A stretch of 64,000 nt of DNA from Pseudonocardia sp. EC080619-01 (GCF_001420995.1 NZ_CP012184.1:4076501-4140500); one strand, 5' to 3'. Positions 8,278 through 16,694 are shown, counted from the first letter of the stretch. A program made the numbers and translations. Notes: a model not told the origin generated them from the sequence alone.

Positions 8278-9609
8278 GTGACTCTCGCCGAACTGGTCCC
8301 GTCGCTGCGCACCACGCTCAACGCCCGCCTCGAGCCGGGGATCTGGCCGTCCACGTCCCGGACCACCTCCGCCGGGGACCTCCGTATCGGCGGCGTCGAC
8401 GTCCACGAGCTCGCCAACCGCTTCGGCACCCCGCTGCAGGTCCTCGACAGCGCCGACATCCGGTCGCGCTGCCGTGCCTACCATGACGCGCTCCCCGGCG
8501 CGGAGATCATCTACGCCGGGAAGGCGTTCCTCTGCCGCGGCACCGCGCGCCTGGTGGCCCAGGAGGGATGCTCGATCGACGCCTGCTCCGGCGGCGAGGT
8601 CGCCGTCGCGGCCGCCGCCGGGGTCCCTGGTGAGCGCATCCTGCTGCACGGCACCGTCAAGACCGACGAGGACCTCAAGGCCGCGTTCGCCGCCCGGGTC
8701 GGGCGCATCGTCATCGACTCCGTCGGTGAGATCGACCGCATCGCCGCTGCGGCGCCACGCCGCCAGAAGGTGCTGCTGCGGGTACGTCCCGACATCGACG
8801 CCCGCACCCACCCGGGCCTGACGACCGCCACCGCGGACTCCTGGTTCGGCATTGCCGCCGGGGAGGTCCTCGCCGCGGTCGGCCGGATCCTGGCGCGTCC
8901 GCGGCTGCGCCTGATCGGCCTGCACTGCCATCTCGGCTCCCAGGTCTGCTCCATCAGCCGCTACGAGGCCGCCGCGACCCGGATGGTCGAGGTCCTCGCC
9001 GCCGTCCGGGCCCGCTACGGCCTCGAACTGCCCCAGCTCGACCTCGGTGGCGGTCACGCCGTCGGCTACGCCGAGGGTGAGCGGTCCACCGACCCGGTGT
9101 CGTTCGGCCGCGCGGTGCGCCGGGCCGTCTCCGGTGCGTGCACTGCCCACGGCATCGTCGAGCCGCAGCTGCTGGTCGAACCCGGCCGGGCGATCGTCGC
9201 GCGCGCCGGTGTGACGCTCTACCGGGTCGCCGCCGTCGAGCGCAGCGGCGGTCGCAGCACCGTGCTGGTGGACGGTGGCATGAGCGACAACCCCCGCCCG
9301 GCCCTCTACGGTGCCCGCTACCCCGTGCGGCTCGTGGGACGCGCCACCACGGCCGACCTCGAGCCGATGCGGGTGGCCGGGCGGCACTGCGAGTCCACCG
9401 ACGTCCTCGCCGACGCCGTGCGGCTCCCCGCGGACCTCACGGCCGGTGACGTGCTGGCGATGCCGGTCTCCGGGGCCTACCAGGCGTCGATGGCCTCGAC
9501 CTACAACCAGATCCCCCGCGTCCCGGTGGTCGCCGTCAGTGGCGGTGCGACGCTGCCGTTACTGCGCCGCGACACCCCCGAGGACCTCCTGCGTCGCGAC
9601 ATCGGATGA
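8278..9609 (+). CDS. lysA: Diaminopimelate decarboxylase (fold-type III PLP decarboxylase)
   Basis: PLP enzyme of 443 residues that converts meso-diaminopimelate to L-lysine, or a close paralogue. Visible elements are the N-terminal FGTPLQVLDSADI and the PLP lysine in YAGKAF (K82). Further on are HCHLGSQV, the phosphate-binding LDLGGGHAVGY and EPGRAIVARAGV. The C-terminal substrate and PLP elements are CESTDVLA and GAYQASMASTYN. GTG 8278 has a good ribosome-binding site (AGGAGA). It overlaps the TetR gene by four bases. No other lysine or arginine pathway genes are adjacent, so a second, pathway-specific copy used elsewhere (for example in a secondary metabolism context) is possible. Confidence 0.85.
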   Translation: MTLAELVPSLRTTLNARLEPGIWPSTSRTTSAGDLRIGGVDVHELANRFGTPLQVLDSADIRSRCRAYHDALPGAEIIYAGKAFLCRGTARLVAQEGCSIDACSGGEVAVAAAAGVPGERILLHGTVKTDEDLKAAFAARVGRIVIDSVGEIDRIAAAAPRRQKVLLRVRPDIDARTHPGLTTATADSWFGIAAGEVLAAVGRILARPRLRLIGLHCHLGSQVCSISRYEAAATRMVEVLAAVRARYGLELPQLDLGGGHAVGYAEGERSTDPVSFGRAVRRAVSGACTAHGIVEPQLLVEPGRAIVARAGVTLYRVAAVERSGGRSTVLVDGGMSDNPRPALYGARYPVRLVGRATTADLEPMRVAGRHCESTDVLADAVRLPADLTAGDVLAMPVSGAYQASMASTYNQIPRVPVVAVSGGATLPLLRRDTPEDLLRRDIG

Positions 9610-10184
9610 CGTTCACGACCGGCCGGGCGGCCGCACCGCCGCGCGAACTGCTGCTCGACGCCTTCGAGCACGTCCTGCTGGACGGGGGGCCGCGATGCGC
9701 GACGACCGCCGCGGTCGCGCACCGCGCCGGGATGTCGAAGGGCGGGCTGCTCCACCACTTCCCGTCCCGCGCGACGCTGGTGCACGCACTCTGCCGGCGC
9801 CTGGAGGATCGAGTCGCGCTCGACCTGAGTCTCATGCGGGCCGCCCCGGCCGGGCGGGTGCGCCACTACCTGGGCACCTGCCTCGCCGAGGCGTCCCCGC
9901 TCAACCGCACCTTCGTCGCCGACACCCGGCTGCGCGACGCCGCCGACCCCGAGGCCGGGAGCGTCCACCGCGCGGCGCTCCAGGCCTGGCGCACCGCGCT
10001 GCGCGAGGAATCCAGGTCCCGTGCGGACGCCGATGTGGTCCTGCTCGTCGGCCACGGTGCCCGCCACGGCGCCCTACCCCCACACGAAACCGGAACCGGC
10101 ACCGGCCCGGCGAGCGCACTGGCCGAGGCCGTGGACGCGCTGCTGCTCGGCGGACCGTGCGAGCACCGTCCGGGGGCGCGGTGA
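9606..10184 (+). CDS. TetR/AcrR-family transcriptional regulator
   Basis: Regulator of 192 residues with the TetR N-terminal helix-turn-helix: LLLDAFEHVLLDGGP, then TTAAVAHRAGMSKGGLLHHF with the typical KG-L-HHF recognition segment. The C-terminal ligand-binding part is poorly conserved and rich in Arg and Ala. The start ATGA overlaps the lysA stop codon, so it is co-expressed with lysA and may control it. The ligand is unknown. The 3' end overlaps the convergent DUF4118 remnant by about 110 bp. Confidence 0.85.
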   Translation: MTFTTGRAAAPPRELLLDAFEHVLLDGGPRCATTAAVAHRAGMSKGGLLHHFPSRATLVHALCRRLEDRVALDLSLMRAAPAGRVRHYLGTCLAEASPLNRTFVADTRLRDAADPEAGSVHRAALQAWRTALREESRSRADADVVLLVGHGARHGALPPHETGTGTGPASALAEAVDALLLGGPCEHRPGAR

Positions 10185-10745
10185 ACGAGGGCCGGGCCGC
10201 GCCCGCTCATGCCCCCGGGTGCTCGTCCCGGTTCCCGGGGCCCGCACCTGCTCGGCGAGGGTGACCGCGACCAGCAGCTGTTCCGGGCCGGGCCGGCGCA
10301 CCCGGGTGCTCGCGGTGAGCAGGAACCGCCCGTCGTCGGGGCCGCTCCCGGCCGGGAGCTCGATCACGTCCATGGTCGGGAGCCCCTCCCGTGCCACGTC
10401 GATCCGGCGCCGCCCCCACGTGAGCGAACCGTCGCGATGCAGCACCGGGCTACCAGGGGCGTCCCCGGTACCCACCGGCCCGTGCTCGTAGCGGGCCCCG
10501 TCCATGTCGAGCACCTCGACGTAGGGCACGGTGAGGAAGAAGTCGAACGCCGCGGCGGAGGAGACCGCAGCGAGCAGCCCGGCCACGCGGTCCCCGGCGA
10601 CCGCGGTCGCCACGATCACGAGCACGAGTACCAGCGCGGCGCTGGTGTTGGCGAGCACCGCGCGCAGCTCGCCGGCGCCGTAGGCGACCACCACGGGGCC
10701 CACCGCGCCGGCCCATCTCATCGTCGTGCTCCCGGTCGCCGGCAT
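10074..10745 (-). pseudogene. DUF4118 (KdpD-type membrane domain) protein with internal deletion
   Basis: The minus-strand frame begins around MRWAGAVGPVVVAYGAGELR, with hydrophobic helices ANTSAALVLVLVIV and VAGLLAAVSSAAAFDFFLTVP. This is the membrane domain shared by KdpD and stand-alone actinobacterial DUF4118 proteins. It then jumps directly to a C-terminal segment (GLPTMDVIELP, LLVAVTLAEQVR) that in full-length relatives lies after about 90 more residues including a further helix. The frame then runs on antisense through the end of the TetR gene. I infer an internally deleted, decaying gene next to other kdp fragments. Confidence 0.55.
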
Positions 10746-10861
10746 CGGACCAGCACAGCCCTCGGCGTGACCCGGGACAAGCCCTGCTGACGGGATGTTG
10801 ACGGGTATCGCGGTGCCCGGTCCCGGCACCCGTTCACCCGTGACGAGTCCCGACGGAGTGG

Positions 10862-11124
10862 ACCCGCGGCACCGTCCGGATCATGGTCCCGCTCGCCGCG
10901 GTGGCCGCGATCGTGCTCGTCGCCGGCGGGGTCGTGCAGCCGCTGCGCGGGCGTCGAGGTCACCGGTGTGGACGGTGCGACCCACCCACTTCCCCTGGCC
11001 CCGGCCGCGTCGCAGGAGGCGGTCAAGGAGCTGACCACCAATGGGGGCGGGATCTTCAACGCCAACTCCGCGCACCCGTTCGAGAACCCGAACCCGTTCA
11101 CCAACATCGTCGAGATCTTCCTTG
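10862..11124 (+). pseudogene. kdpA: kdpA remnant (potassium-transporting ATPase, K+-binding subunit)
   Basis: Two adjacent frames carry pieces of KdpA. The first reads [20 protein letters not shown] followed by AGGVVQ. After a frameshift and small deletion it continues as [11 protein letters not shown], then [20 protein letters not shown] and [19 protein letters not shown], including the selectivity-filter element [17 protein letters not shown]. Everything before and after in KdpA is missing. The fragment stops abruptly where kdpD-like sequence begins at 11122, so this is a relic, not a gene. Confidence 0.75.
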
Positions 11125-11307
11125 CGCGGCGACGGCCTCACCGCCGGTCCGGTCGGCTCCGTCGACCGCATCCGCACCCTCGCCGACGACGTCGGTGCCA
11201 CCTTCCACGCCGTCGCCGGCGACGGCGAGGCCGGCGCCGTGACCCGGGCGCTGCTGGACTTCGCCCGCGGGGTCAACGCCACCCAGCTCGTGCTCGGCAC
11301 CTCTCGT
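11122..11307 (+). pseudogene. kdpD: kdpD remnant (USP-like sensor domain fragment)
   Basis: In a third frame the sequence reads [20 protein letters not shown], then [10 protein letters not shown] and [21 protein letters not shown]. This matches the part of KdpD where the universal-stress-protein-like domain ends in the [21 protein letters not shown] element. Only about 62 codons survive, fused directly downstream of the kdpA fragment and upstream of the kdpE fragment. Confidence 0.7.
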
Positions 11308-11495
11308 CCGCAACCAGGGAAGGCTCGTCGACCGTCGGCAGATCCTGCACGACGTGTGGGGGGCCCTCCTACGACACCGAGACGCACTCTCTCCGGGTCC
11401 ACCTCGCCCAGATCCGGCGGAAGCTCGAGCCCGTGCCCGCCGCTCCCCGATACCTCATCACCGAAGCCGGGATGGGATACCGGTTCGAGCGGTGA
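11303..11495 (+). pseudogene. kdpE: kdpE remnant (response-regulator DNA-binding domain, frameshifted)
   Basis: The sequence reads [20 protein letters not shown]. After one extra G in a G-run near 11356 it continues as [20 protein letters not shown], then [20 protein letters not shown] and RFER before a stop at 11495. This is the OmpR-type winged-helix C-terminus of KdpE. The receiver domain and the first half of the DNA-binding domain are absent. The junction with the kdpD fragment shares the bases CTCGT, suggesting a microhomology-mediated deletion. Confidence 0.75.
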
Positions 11496-11528
11496 CCGGA
11501 GGGGACGGGCACGAGCCGTCCGGCGGTG

Positions 11529-11690
11529 TCAGTGGCGGCCGCGGCCCTTCCCGCCGAAGACCTTCTTCAGGGTCTCCTGCGCCTTCGCCCGGTTGCGCGG
11601 GTCCTGCGCGTAGCGCTTCGCCTGGTCGGCGTACTTCCTGCCCTGCGGGCTCTTGAGGAACTCGGACACCTTCTGGAACAGGCCGGGCAT
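11529..11690 (-). CDS. Small conserved actinobacterial protein (53 aa)
   Basis: A 53-residue basic protein, MPGLFQKVSEFLKSPQGRKY and onward, ending in a GGKGRGRH tail. It has a good ribosome-binding site (AGGAGAG) 5 bp upstream of the ATG. It is helical and highly charged, with no signal peptide or membrane segment. Short proteins with a LFxKxxxFLxSPQGxK opening are common in actinobacteria but have no assigned role. It is divergent from the glyoxalase-superfamily gene. Confidence 0.65.
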   Translation of the reverse strand: MPGLFQKVSEFLKSPQGRKYADQAKRYAQDPRNRAKAQETLKKVFGGKGRGRH

Positions 11691-11978
11691 TCATCTCTCC
11701 TGGTTCTCGTCCGGAGGTCCGGGCGGGCCCCGGTCACCCGAACGGTACCGACATCCCGGGCGTGGGCCGCCGGTCCCGGTGCCGACCGACGGGGCGGGCG
11801 GGTCGTGCGGGCCGGTGTGGACACCCCGGCTAGGCTCGATCGCCGAGGCCCGGTGCGGCCTGCCGTCCGCTCGCCGTCAGGCGTGGTGAACGCACCGACC
11901 ACGGTCGTCGCCGGCGTTCCAGCGGTGTCCGTCCAGCAACGCGGGCACTGGACCGATGACACCGTGGACAGGCCGACG

Positions 11979-12515
11979 ATGGACCTCACCACCGACGCTG
12001 CCAAGGCAGCGGCCCGCTCACTGCGAGCCGATCTTGCGGAGCAGCACGTCATGATCAGCCATGCCCGCGCGCTGGAACTGGTCGCTCACCAGCTCGGGTT
12101 CCGTGACTGGAACACCGCGAGCGCGGTCCTGGACCGGAGCCGGGACGACGCAGCGGGGCTCGGCGCGCCCGTTCCGATCCTGCGCGTCCAGCGCTTCGAC
12201 GACGTCCGCTCGTTCTACCTGCACCACCTCGGGTTCGTCGTCGAGTGGGAGCACCGGTTCGAACCCGGCATGCCGATCTACGCCCGCCTGGCCCGTGGGG
12301 CGACGAGGCTCGACCTGTCCGAGCACCACGGCGACGGAACTCCCGGTTCGGCCGTGTGGGTTCCGGTGGCCGACGTGACGGCGCTCCACCGGGAGCTGCG
12401 CCGGACGGCGCACCCGTCGATGCGGCCCGGGATCGAGCAGGACGCCCCGGGCGGCCCGACCCTGACCGTCATCGACCCGTCGGGGAACACGCTGCGCTTC
12501 TGCGAGGCGGACTGA
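11979..12515 (+). CDS. Glyoxalase-superfamily (VOC) protein with N-terminal Glyoxalase_8-type segment
   Basis: A 178-residue protein. The N-terminal ~55 residues contain LAEQHVMISHARALELVAHQ and LGFRDWNTASAVL, the ankyrin-like segment of the glyoxalase_8 group. This is followed by one VOC domain (PILRVQRFDDVRSFYLHHLG, then VWVPVADVTALH and LTVIDPSGNTLRF). Proteins of this design are often annotated as bleomycin-resistance-like, meaning binding without catalysis. The ATG at 11979 is chosen; a GTG 15 bp upstream is also possible. Its role here is unknown. Confidence 0.75.
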   Translation: MDLTTDAAKAAARSLRADLAEQHVMISHARALELVAHQLGFRDWNTASAVLDRSRDDAAGLGAPVPILRVQRFDDVRSFYLHHLGFVVEWEHRFEPGMPIYARLARGATRLDLSEHHGDGTPGSAVWVPVADVTALHRELRRTAHPSMRPGIEQDAPGGPTLTVIDPSGNTLRFCEAD

Positions 12516-12811
12516 CCCGGTGACGCCGAAACTCGGGTGCGCCGGACCATCGCAGTTGCGATAGCCCGGCGTGTGGAGCTGCAGGACGTCGACCACGTCC
12601 TGGCGCGGCCCTGGGTCTGCCCACGCCGGGACCACCGGGCGGCTACCGATTCAGGCGGGCCCGAGTTCGAGGAGGGTACGGCCGTCGGAGACCGGGGCGT
12701 GGTCGCGGAGCACGAGCCCGGCACCGGCGGCGAGCGCAGGGTGCAGACCACGAGGTCGACGGCGTCGTCGTCGACCGGGAGCGCGACACGACCGCCGGTC
12801 CCGCGCCACGG

Positions 12812-13027
12812 TCAGTCCGACCGTGGGCGGCGGCGCAGCCTCCACCGGTACGCGTCCGTCGCGGCAGCGAACAGTAGGAGCACGGCGAGGACCGCGATCG
12901 CCCATGTCGGCATCCCGAGCCCCGCCACGCCGGCCAGGAGGGCCAGGCAGATCAGGGTCACCCAGCCGACCGGTAGCTCACGTTGTCCGCCGCGGTCACC
13001 CGTCGACCCGTGGTCGTCGTGTCCCAT
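12812..13027 (-). CDS. Small two-helix membrane protein (71 aa)
   Basis: A hydrophilic start (MGHDDHGSTGDRGGQREL) is followed by two membrane helices, WVTLICLALLAGVAGLG and TWAIAVLAVLLLFAAATDAY, and an Arg-rich cytoplasmic tail (RWRLRRRPRSD). A clear ribosome-binding site (AGGAGAA) precedes the ATG. No family was recognised. The roughly 300 bp between this gene and the glyoxalase gene hold no recognisable gene. Confidence 0.6.
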   Translation of the reverse strand: MGHDDHGSTGDRGGQRELPVGWVTLICLALLAGVAGLGMPTWAIAVLAVLLLFAAATDAYRWRLRRRPRSD

Positions 13028-13047
13028 GGTCGTTCTCCTGATCGCGG

Positions 13048-13419
13048 CTACGCCCGGCCGCTCGTGAGCTGACTGGCGCGCTGATGCGAGACCCCGATGG
13101 CGTCACCGAGATCCCGCATCGACAGGCCCTGCCGCTTCAGCTCGACCGCCGCTTCACGGAGCTCGGTGGCCGCGGCGGACCGAGCCTCGGACTCCACGCG
13201 GCGCAGTCGCCGAGCCTCGGCGAGGTGCTTCGCCGCGGTCTCGGGCAGATCCACCTCGACGTCGAGCGCCGCGTCGGACTCGCCGGTCATGATGTAGATC
13301 AGATCGATGGCCATCTCCGGCACCTCGGCCAGGGTGCGGGCCTGGGTGACACGGTCGATCTCGACGACGTGGACGTGCCACACCTTGTCGGCGCGGCTCA
13401 CGTCGACGGTGTAGCTCAT
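13048..13419 (-). CDS. HicB-like antitoxin with C-terminal HTH
   Basis: A 123-residue protein. The N-terminal half has the HicB-type partial RNase H-like fold (MSYTVDVSRADKVWHVHVVE, then TLAEVPEMAIDLI). The C-terminal part is a helix-turn-helix (LKRQGLSMRDLGDAIGVSHQ then RASQL) suited to operator binding. The start ATG overlaps the upstream toxin stop codon as ATGA, giving toxin-first order with translational coupling. In HicAB systems the antitoxin represses the operon and blocks the mRNA-cleaving toxin. The assignment rests on fold-level resemblance and on its partner. Confidence 0.65.
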   Translation of the reverse strand: MSYTVDVSRADKVWHVHVVEIDRVTQARTLAEVPEMAIDLIYIMTGESDAALDVEVDLPETAAKHLAEARRLRRVESEARSAAATELREAAVELKRQGLSMRDLGDAIGVSHQRASQLTSGRA

Positions 13420-13586
13420 GTCCGCCACCAGCCCTTCCCCAGTTCGGTCTCGCACTCGTCGACCTCGCGATGACGTGGGATCGGGTTGATCGTCGTCCCG
13501 ATCCGGTAGACGGTGTGCTCGGCGCCCTCGCGGTCGAGGCCGAAACTCACGCTTCGGCGCTCCGCCTCGCGGCTGATGCGCTTCAC
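13416..13586 (-). CDS. HicA-like toxin, short form next to an IS insertion
   Basis: A 56-codon frame from a GTG at 13586: VKRISREAERRSVSFGLDRE, then GAEHTVYRIG and INPIPRHREV, ending GKGWWRT. The G-x-x-H-T-x-Y-R and P-x-x-R-H-x-E elements match the actinobacterial HicA-like RNA-binding fold, with the conserved His in the HT-Y motif. An in-frame extension without ATG or GTG (SRDEARDI) looks homologous too. The true start may therefore be a rarer codon upstream, or the 5' end was damaged when the IS630 element landed about 75 bp upstream. It overlaps the antitoxin by 4 bp. Confidence 0.55.
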   Translation of the reverse strand: MKRISREAERRSVSFGLDREGAEHTVYRIGTTINPIPRHREVDECETELGKGWWRT

Positions 13587-13659
13587 GATGTCTCTCGCCT
13601 CGTCACGACTGCGGTCTACCCCGCACTGGACAACCAGAGTAGGAATTGTCTACCCCGAG

Positions 13660-14751
13660 CTAGTGTCCTGAGTCAGGGATTCGCTTCAGATATCGGGTGA
13701 GTCGTTCGAGAATCTCGTCCGCGGTCTTGGTCCACGCGAAGGGCTTGGGGTTGTTGTTCCAGCCGGCGATCCAGTCGCGGATGTCGGCTTCGAGGGCGGG
13801 GACCGAGGTGTGCACGCCGCGGCGGATCTTCTTGGTGGTCAGCTCGGCGAACCAACGCTCGACCAGGTTGAGCCACGACGATCCGGTCGGGGTGAAATGC
13901 AGGTGGAACCTCGGGTGAGCCACCAGCCAGGTCTTGATAGCCGGGGTCTTGTGGGTGGCGTAGTTGTCCAGCACCAGGTGCACGTCCAGCTCGGCGGGGA
14001 CCTCGCGGTCGAGCCTGGTCAAGAACGTGCGGAACTCGCTCGCGCGATGGCGGCGATGCAGCGACCCGATCACCTTCCCGGTCGTGACCTCGAGCGCGGC
14101 GAACAACGTCGTGGTTCCTGCCCGCACGTAGTCGTGGGTCAGTCGCTGCGGGATGCCGGGCATCATCGGCAGCACTGGTTGGGACCGGTTCAAGGCCTGG
14201 ATCTGGGATTTCTCGTCCACGCAGAACACCAGCGCCCGCTCGGGCGGGTCAAGGTAGAGACCGACGACGTCGTGGAGTTTCTCGATGAAGTACGGATCGG
14301 TGGACAGCTTGAACGTCTCGGCTCGGTGCGGGGCCAACCCGAAGGTGCGCCAGATCCGCGAGATCGTCGATTGGGACAACCCCGAATGCTCGGCCATCCC
14401 GCGGGTCGACCAGTGCGTCGCATCAGCCGGTTTGGACTCCAACGTCGTGGTGATCACCTCGGCGACCTGAGCGTCGGTGACCGTGCGCGGACCGCCCGGA
14501 CGGGGCAGGTCCCCCAGCCCGGCGATCCGGTGAGCAACGAACCGGGCACGCCACCGGCCCACCGTGTGCGCAGCCGACCCCGTCTGCGCCGCGACTTCCT
14601 TGTTCGTCGCGCCCGAAGCGCACGCCAGGATGATCCGACACCGCAGCGCCCACGCCTGCGGAGTCGACCCGCGGCGAATCCATTCCTCCAACGCTGACCG
14701 CTCATCGTCGGACAGGATCAGCTCGGCCTTGGGTCGTCCGGTCCGTGCCAC
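13660..14751 (-). CDS. IS630-family transposase (copy 1)
   Basis: DDE transposase of 363 residues. The N-terminal helix-turn-helix region ([20 protein letters not shown]) and a second HTH ([13 protein letters not shown]) precede the catalytic domain. The catalytic residues sit in [19 protein letters not shown] and the final Glu in [10 protein letters not shown], the canonical IS630 D-D-x34-E layout. The reading frame is intact, so the enzyme is probably active. The stop codon lies within the left inverted repeat (the protein ends PDSGH). Confidence 0.92.
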   Translation of the reverse strand: MARTGRPKAELILSDDERSALEEWIRRGSTPQAWALRCRIILACASGATNKEVAAQTGSAAHTVGRWRARFVAHRIAGLGDLPRPGGPRTVTDAQVAEVITTTLESKPADATHWSTRGMAEHSGLSQSTISRIWRTFGLAPHRAETFKLSTDPYFIEKLHDVVGLYLDPPERALVFCVDEKSQIQALNRSQPVLPMMPGIPQRLTHDYVRAGTTTLFAALEVTTGKVIGSLHRRHRASEFRTFLTRLDREVPAELDVHLVLDNYATHKTPAIKTWLVAHPRFHLHFTPTGSSWLNLVERWFAELTTKKIRRGVHTSVPALEADIRDWIAGWNNNPKPFAWTKTADEILERLTRYLKRIPDSGH

Positions 14752-14795
14752 CAGACCACCTTACAAATATGTCGCGAACTCGCGACTCATGACAC
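13663..14795 (-). mobile_element. IS630-family element, complete copy 1
   Basis: A 1,133 bp element bounded by TA dinucleotides at 13661-13662 and 14796-14797. The terminal inverted repeats are GTGTCCTGAGTC on the left and GTGTCATGAGTC on the right (complement), one mismatch. The single transposase gene fills it. Its encoded protein is identical to that of the copy at 20578, with 1:1 matching coordinates (offset 6,915). The right TA is shared with the end of another, degenerate IS630 relative. Confidence 0.9.
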
Positions 14796-14797
14796 TA

Positions 14798-15165
14798 GTG
14801 TCCTGAGTCGGAAGTTGCTGGCCAGTGGTTAGGGTGCGGACATGCCGACGCCGAGTCCGCAGGCCATCGAGTTGTCCGACGAGGAGCGGGCCCAGTTGGA
14901 GGCCTGGGCGCGGCGGCGGACGACCGCGGCGGGGTTGGCATTGCGCAGTCGGATCGTGCTCGCCGCTGCCGAGGGCGGCTCGAACGTCGCTCTCGCCCCG
15001 GCGCCTGGAGGTGCCGCGGTTGACAGTGCGATTGTGGCGCCACCGGTTCGCCGAGAACCGCCCGGGACAGGTTGGTCGACGAGCCCCGACCGGGCCGGCC
15101 CCGCACGGTGTCCGACGCCGATGTGGAACGGCTGATCACCGAGACCCTCGAGGAGCGCGAGAGGG
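14798..15165 (+). pseudogene. Degenerate IS630-family transposase remnant 2
   Basis: It starts with the same terminal motif GTGTCCTGAGTCGG directly abutting copy 1 across a shared TA. It encodes MPTPSPQAIELSDEERAQLE and onward, the transposase N-terminus. The frame shifts near 15000, after which LVDEPRPGRPRTVSDADVER can be read in another frame before the similarity ends near 15165. The catalytic domain and right end are missing. Confidence 0.75.
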
Positions 15166-15273
15166 GCGAGACCGAGAACGCCGACAATGACGAGGAATGC
15201 CGTGAGGAGCGTGAAACGGCGTGGATCCGTGGCGAGTGGGGAGGGGGCCGCCGGGAACTCTCGTCATGTGTCC

Positions 15274-15693
15274 TTACACTGCAGCGAGTGTCTCCACCGG
15301 TTGCCCCGTGACCTTTGCAATGAGGTCGAAGTCCTTATCAATGGCGAGCACCGTGAGCCCTGCTTTCTCGGCTGTCGCCGCGATAAGCAGGTCCGGGATC
15401 GACGGGGCGCGATGCTGACCTCGGTCGGCGAGCAGCATCTGGACCTCAAATGCCCGGTCCTCCATCGCCGGAGTGAGGCGTTCGATGGGCATAAGCGACA
15501 GGGGCGTCCTGAGGAACGCCTCGCGTCCCGACCTACCCGACCGCGCGGAGAAGCCCAGCTCAAGCCGCGTGATCGTCGACAGCCGCAGTAGGCCACGCTC
15601 GACGCGCGCGCTCCACTCGTCCATGCCAGCGGCCCGGTCCGACTGCATCCGCTCGTAGGCGGACTTGTCAACGAGCCAGCTCGTCACCGCCAC
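15274..15693 (-). CDS. vapC: VapC-family PIN-domain toxin
   Basis: PIN-domain ribonuclease toxin of 139 residues. The acidic active-site residues are visible: Asp in [11 protein letters not shown], Glu in ITRLELGF, Asp in [15 protein letters not shown] and Asp in IDKDFDLIA. This is the complete quartet of a functional VapC. It starts at a GTG that overlaps the vapB gene by 10 bp, the usual antitoxin-then-toxin arrangement. VapC toxins cleave RNAs, often initiator tRNA or rRNA; the target is unknown. It lies inside the IS-bracketed island. Confidence 0.88.
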   Translation of the reverse strand: MAVTSWLVDKSAYERMQSDRAAGMDEWSARVERGLLRLSTITRLELGFSARSGRSGREAFLRTPLSLMPIERLTPAMEDRAFEVQMLLADRGQHRAPSIPDLLIAATAEKAGLTVLAIDKDFDLIAKVTGQPVETLAAV

Positions 15694-15908
15694 GCGGCGT
15701 CCATCACCTCGGGATCGGACAGGTCTCCGAACACCTCTGCCGAGCGGGCCCAGTCCTCGGCCGTGAGCTCGCTCTCGGCACTCGGAGGCGTACCGGCTTC
15801 GAGCTTGCGGCGCAGGAACTCGTTGCGGGACAAGCCAAGCTCGGACGCCGCCGCGTCGATGCGCTCCACCGCCGCGTCGCTGAGCCCTCTGATGAGCACG
15901 TTCGTCAT
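15684..15908 (-). CDS. vapB: VapB-family ribbon-helix-helix antitoxin
   Basis: A 74-residue antitoxin. The N-terminal ribbon-helix-helix reads [20 protein letters not shown] followed by [19 protein letters not shown], and an acidic C-terminal tail ([16 protein letters not shown]) should wrap the toxin. The ATG at 15908 is chosen because of a GGAGGTGG ribosome-binding site and because the RHH starts there; an upstream ATG adds 14 unrelated residues. A perfect palindrome 22 bp upstream of the start is the probable autoregulatory operator. Confidence 0.88.
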   Translation of the reverse strand: MTNVLIRGLSDAAVERIDAAASELGLSRNEFLRRKLEAGTPPSAESELTAEDWARSAEVFGDLSDPEVMDAAWR

Positions 15909-15929
15909 AGCCACCACCTCCGCATCCAT

Positions 15930-15943
15930 GATATCATGATATC
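15930..15943. promoter_or_regulatory. Putative VapB operator
   Basis: A perfect 14 bp palindrome, GATATCATGATATC, is strikingly AT-rich against its surroundings. It lies 22 bp upstream of the vapB start, as expected for RHH autoregulation. Confidence 0.6.
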
Positions 15944-15966
15944 GGCGCACCGTCGAGTCGTCGACA

Positions 15967-15996
15967 ACCGGTGGCTGCTGTCAGCAAACCACCGGT
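15967..15996. terminator. Perfect 8 bp inverted repeat between vapB promoter and IS3
   Basis: ACCGGTGG and CCACCGGT are separated by 14 nt that themselves contain TGCT/AGCA. It could be a hairpin or a protein-binding palindrome. The rest of 15944-16185 shows no gene. Confidence 0.3.
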
Positions 15997-16256
15997 GTGT
16001 ACCGGGCCGACGTGCTCACTAGGCAGCTACCGGGCCTGTAACAGGAACGGCTCTGGCGTACTTTTGGTGGTGGCAGAGGTCTGTCGATGCCCTGTGTGGG
16101 ATTTCGGGTCAGGGGGTCGGCAAAGTCGCGGTGGGTGGGTGTTGAGCTGCGGTGACACGCGGTCGAGGTAGGTGTGGGGACACGGCTGAGGTTCCCCCGC
16201 TTTGGCGGAGTGTCTGAAGACTGGTTCGATCTTGAGGGCCAGGAAGGAAGGCACTG

Positions 16257-16694
16257 GTGGCTGCACCGAAGAAGTACCCCGATGAGCTGCGGGAACGCGC
16301 GGTTCGGCTGTATCGGGAGTCCGCCCCGGGTTGGGTGGAGGCTCTGAACCCGCGGGAGAGTGGATCAGTGCCAGCACCGAGGAAGTACCCTGAGGAGATC
16401 CGGGAGCGGGCCAAGCGCATGGTCGCCGAGGCCCGCGAGCAGGACCCGCGGTTGTCGATCAACGCGGCGACCAAGCGGATCGGTCCGCAGTTGGGGATCA
16501 AGTCCGACACCCTGCGTAACTGGTGCAAGCAGGCTGACGTCGATGCCGGCCGGGCGCCCGGGGCCACGTCGGTGGAGGCCGCGCGGATCAAGGAGCTCGA
16601 GCGCGAGGTGCGGGAGCTGCGCCGGGCTCATGGGATCCTGCAGACGGCATCGGCGTTTTTCGCCTCGGCGGAACTCGACCGCCGACTGCGGTGA
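16257..16694 (+). CDS. IS3-family OrfA (HTH protein) with duplicated N-terminus
   Basis: A 145-residue frame. Residues 1-22 (MAAPKKYPDELRERAVRLYR and ES) repeat as residues 38-60 (VPAPRKYPEEIRERAKRMVA and onward). The HTH GPQLGIKSDTLRNWCKQ and the leucine-zipper-like RIKELEREVRELRRAHGIL then follow. Normal OrfA proteins have only one such N-terminus, so the functional start is probably the GTG at 16368 and the first ~37 codons belong to another IS copy. It overlaps orfB by 4 bp (GTGA), where these elements normally use ribosomal frameshifting or coupling. Confidence 0.75.
   Translation: MAAPKKYPDELRERAVRLYRESAPGWVEALNPRESGSVPAPRKYPEEIRERAKRMVAEAREQDPRLSINAATKRIGPQLGIKSDTLRNWCKQADVDAGRAPGATSVEAARIKELEREVRELRRAHGILQTASAFFASAELDRRLR

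Noticed and set aside
10861..11495. A functional novel KdpA-KdpD-KdpE fusion
   Set aside because: The three parts are in different reading frames and each lacks most of its protein, so no single protein can be made.
12516..12811. A gene in the gap between the glyoxalase gene and the small membrane protein
   Set aside because: Short minus-strand frames contain no conserved motif and no convincing ribosome-binding site.
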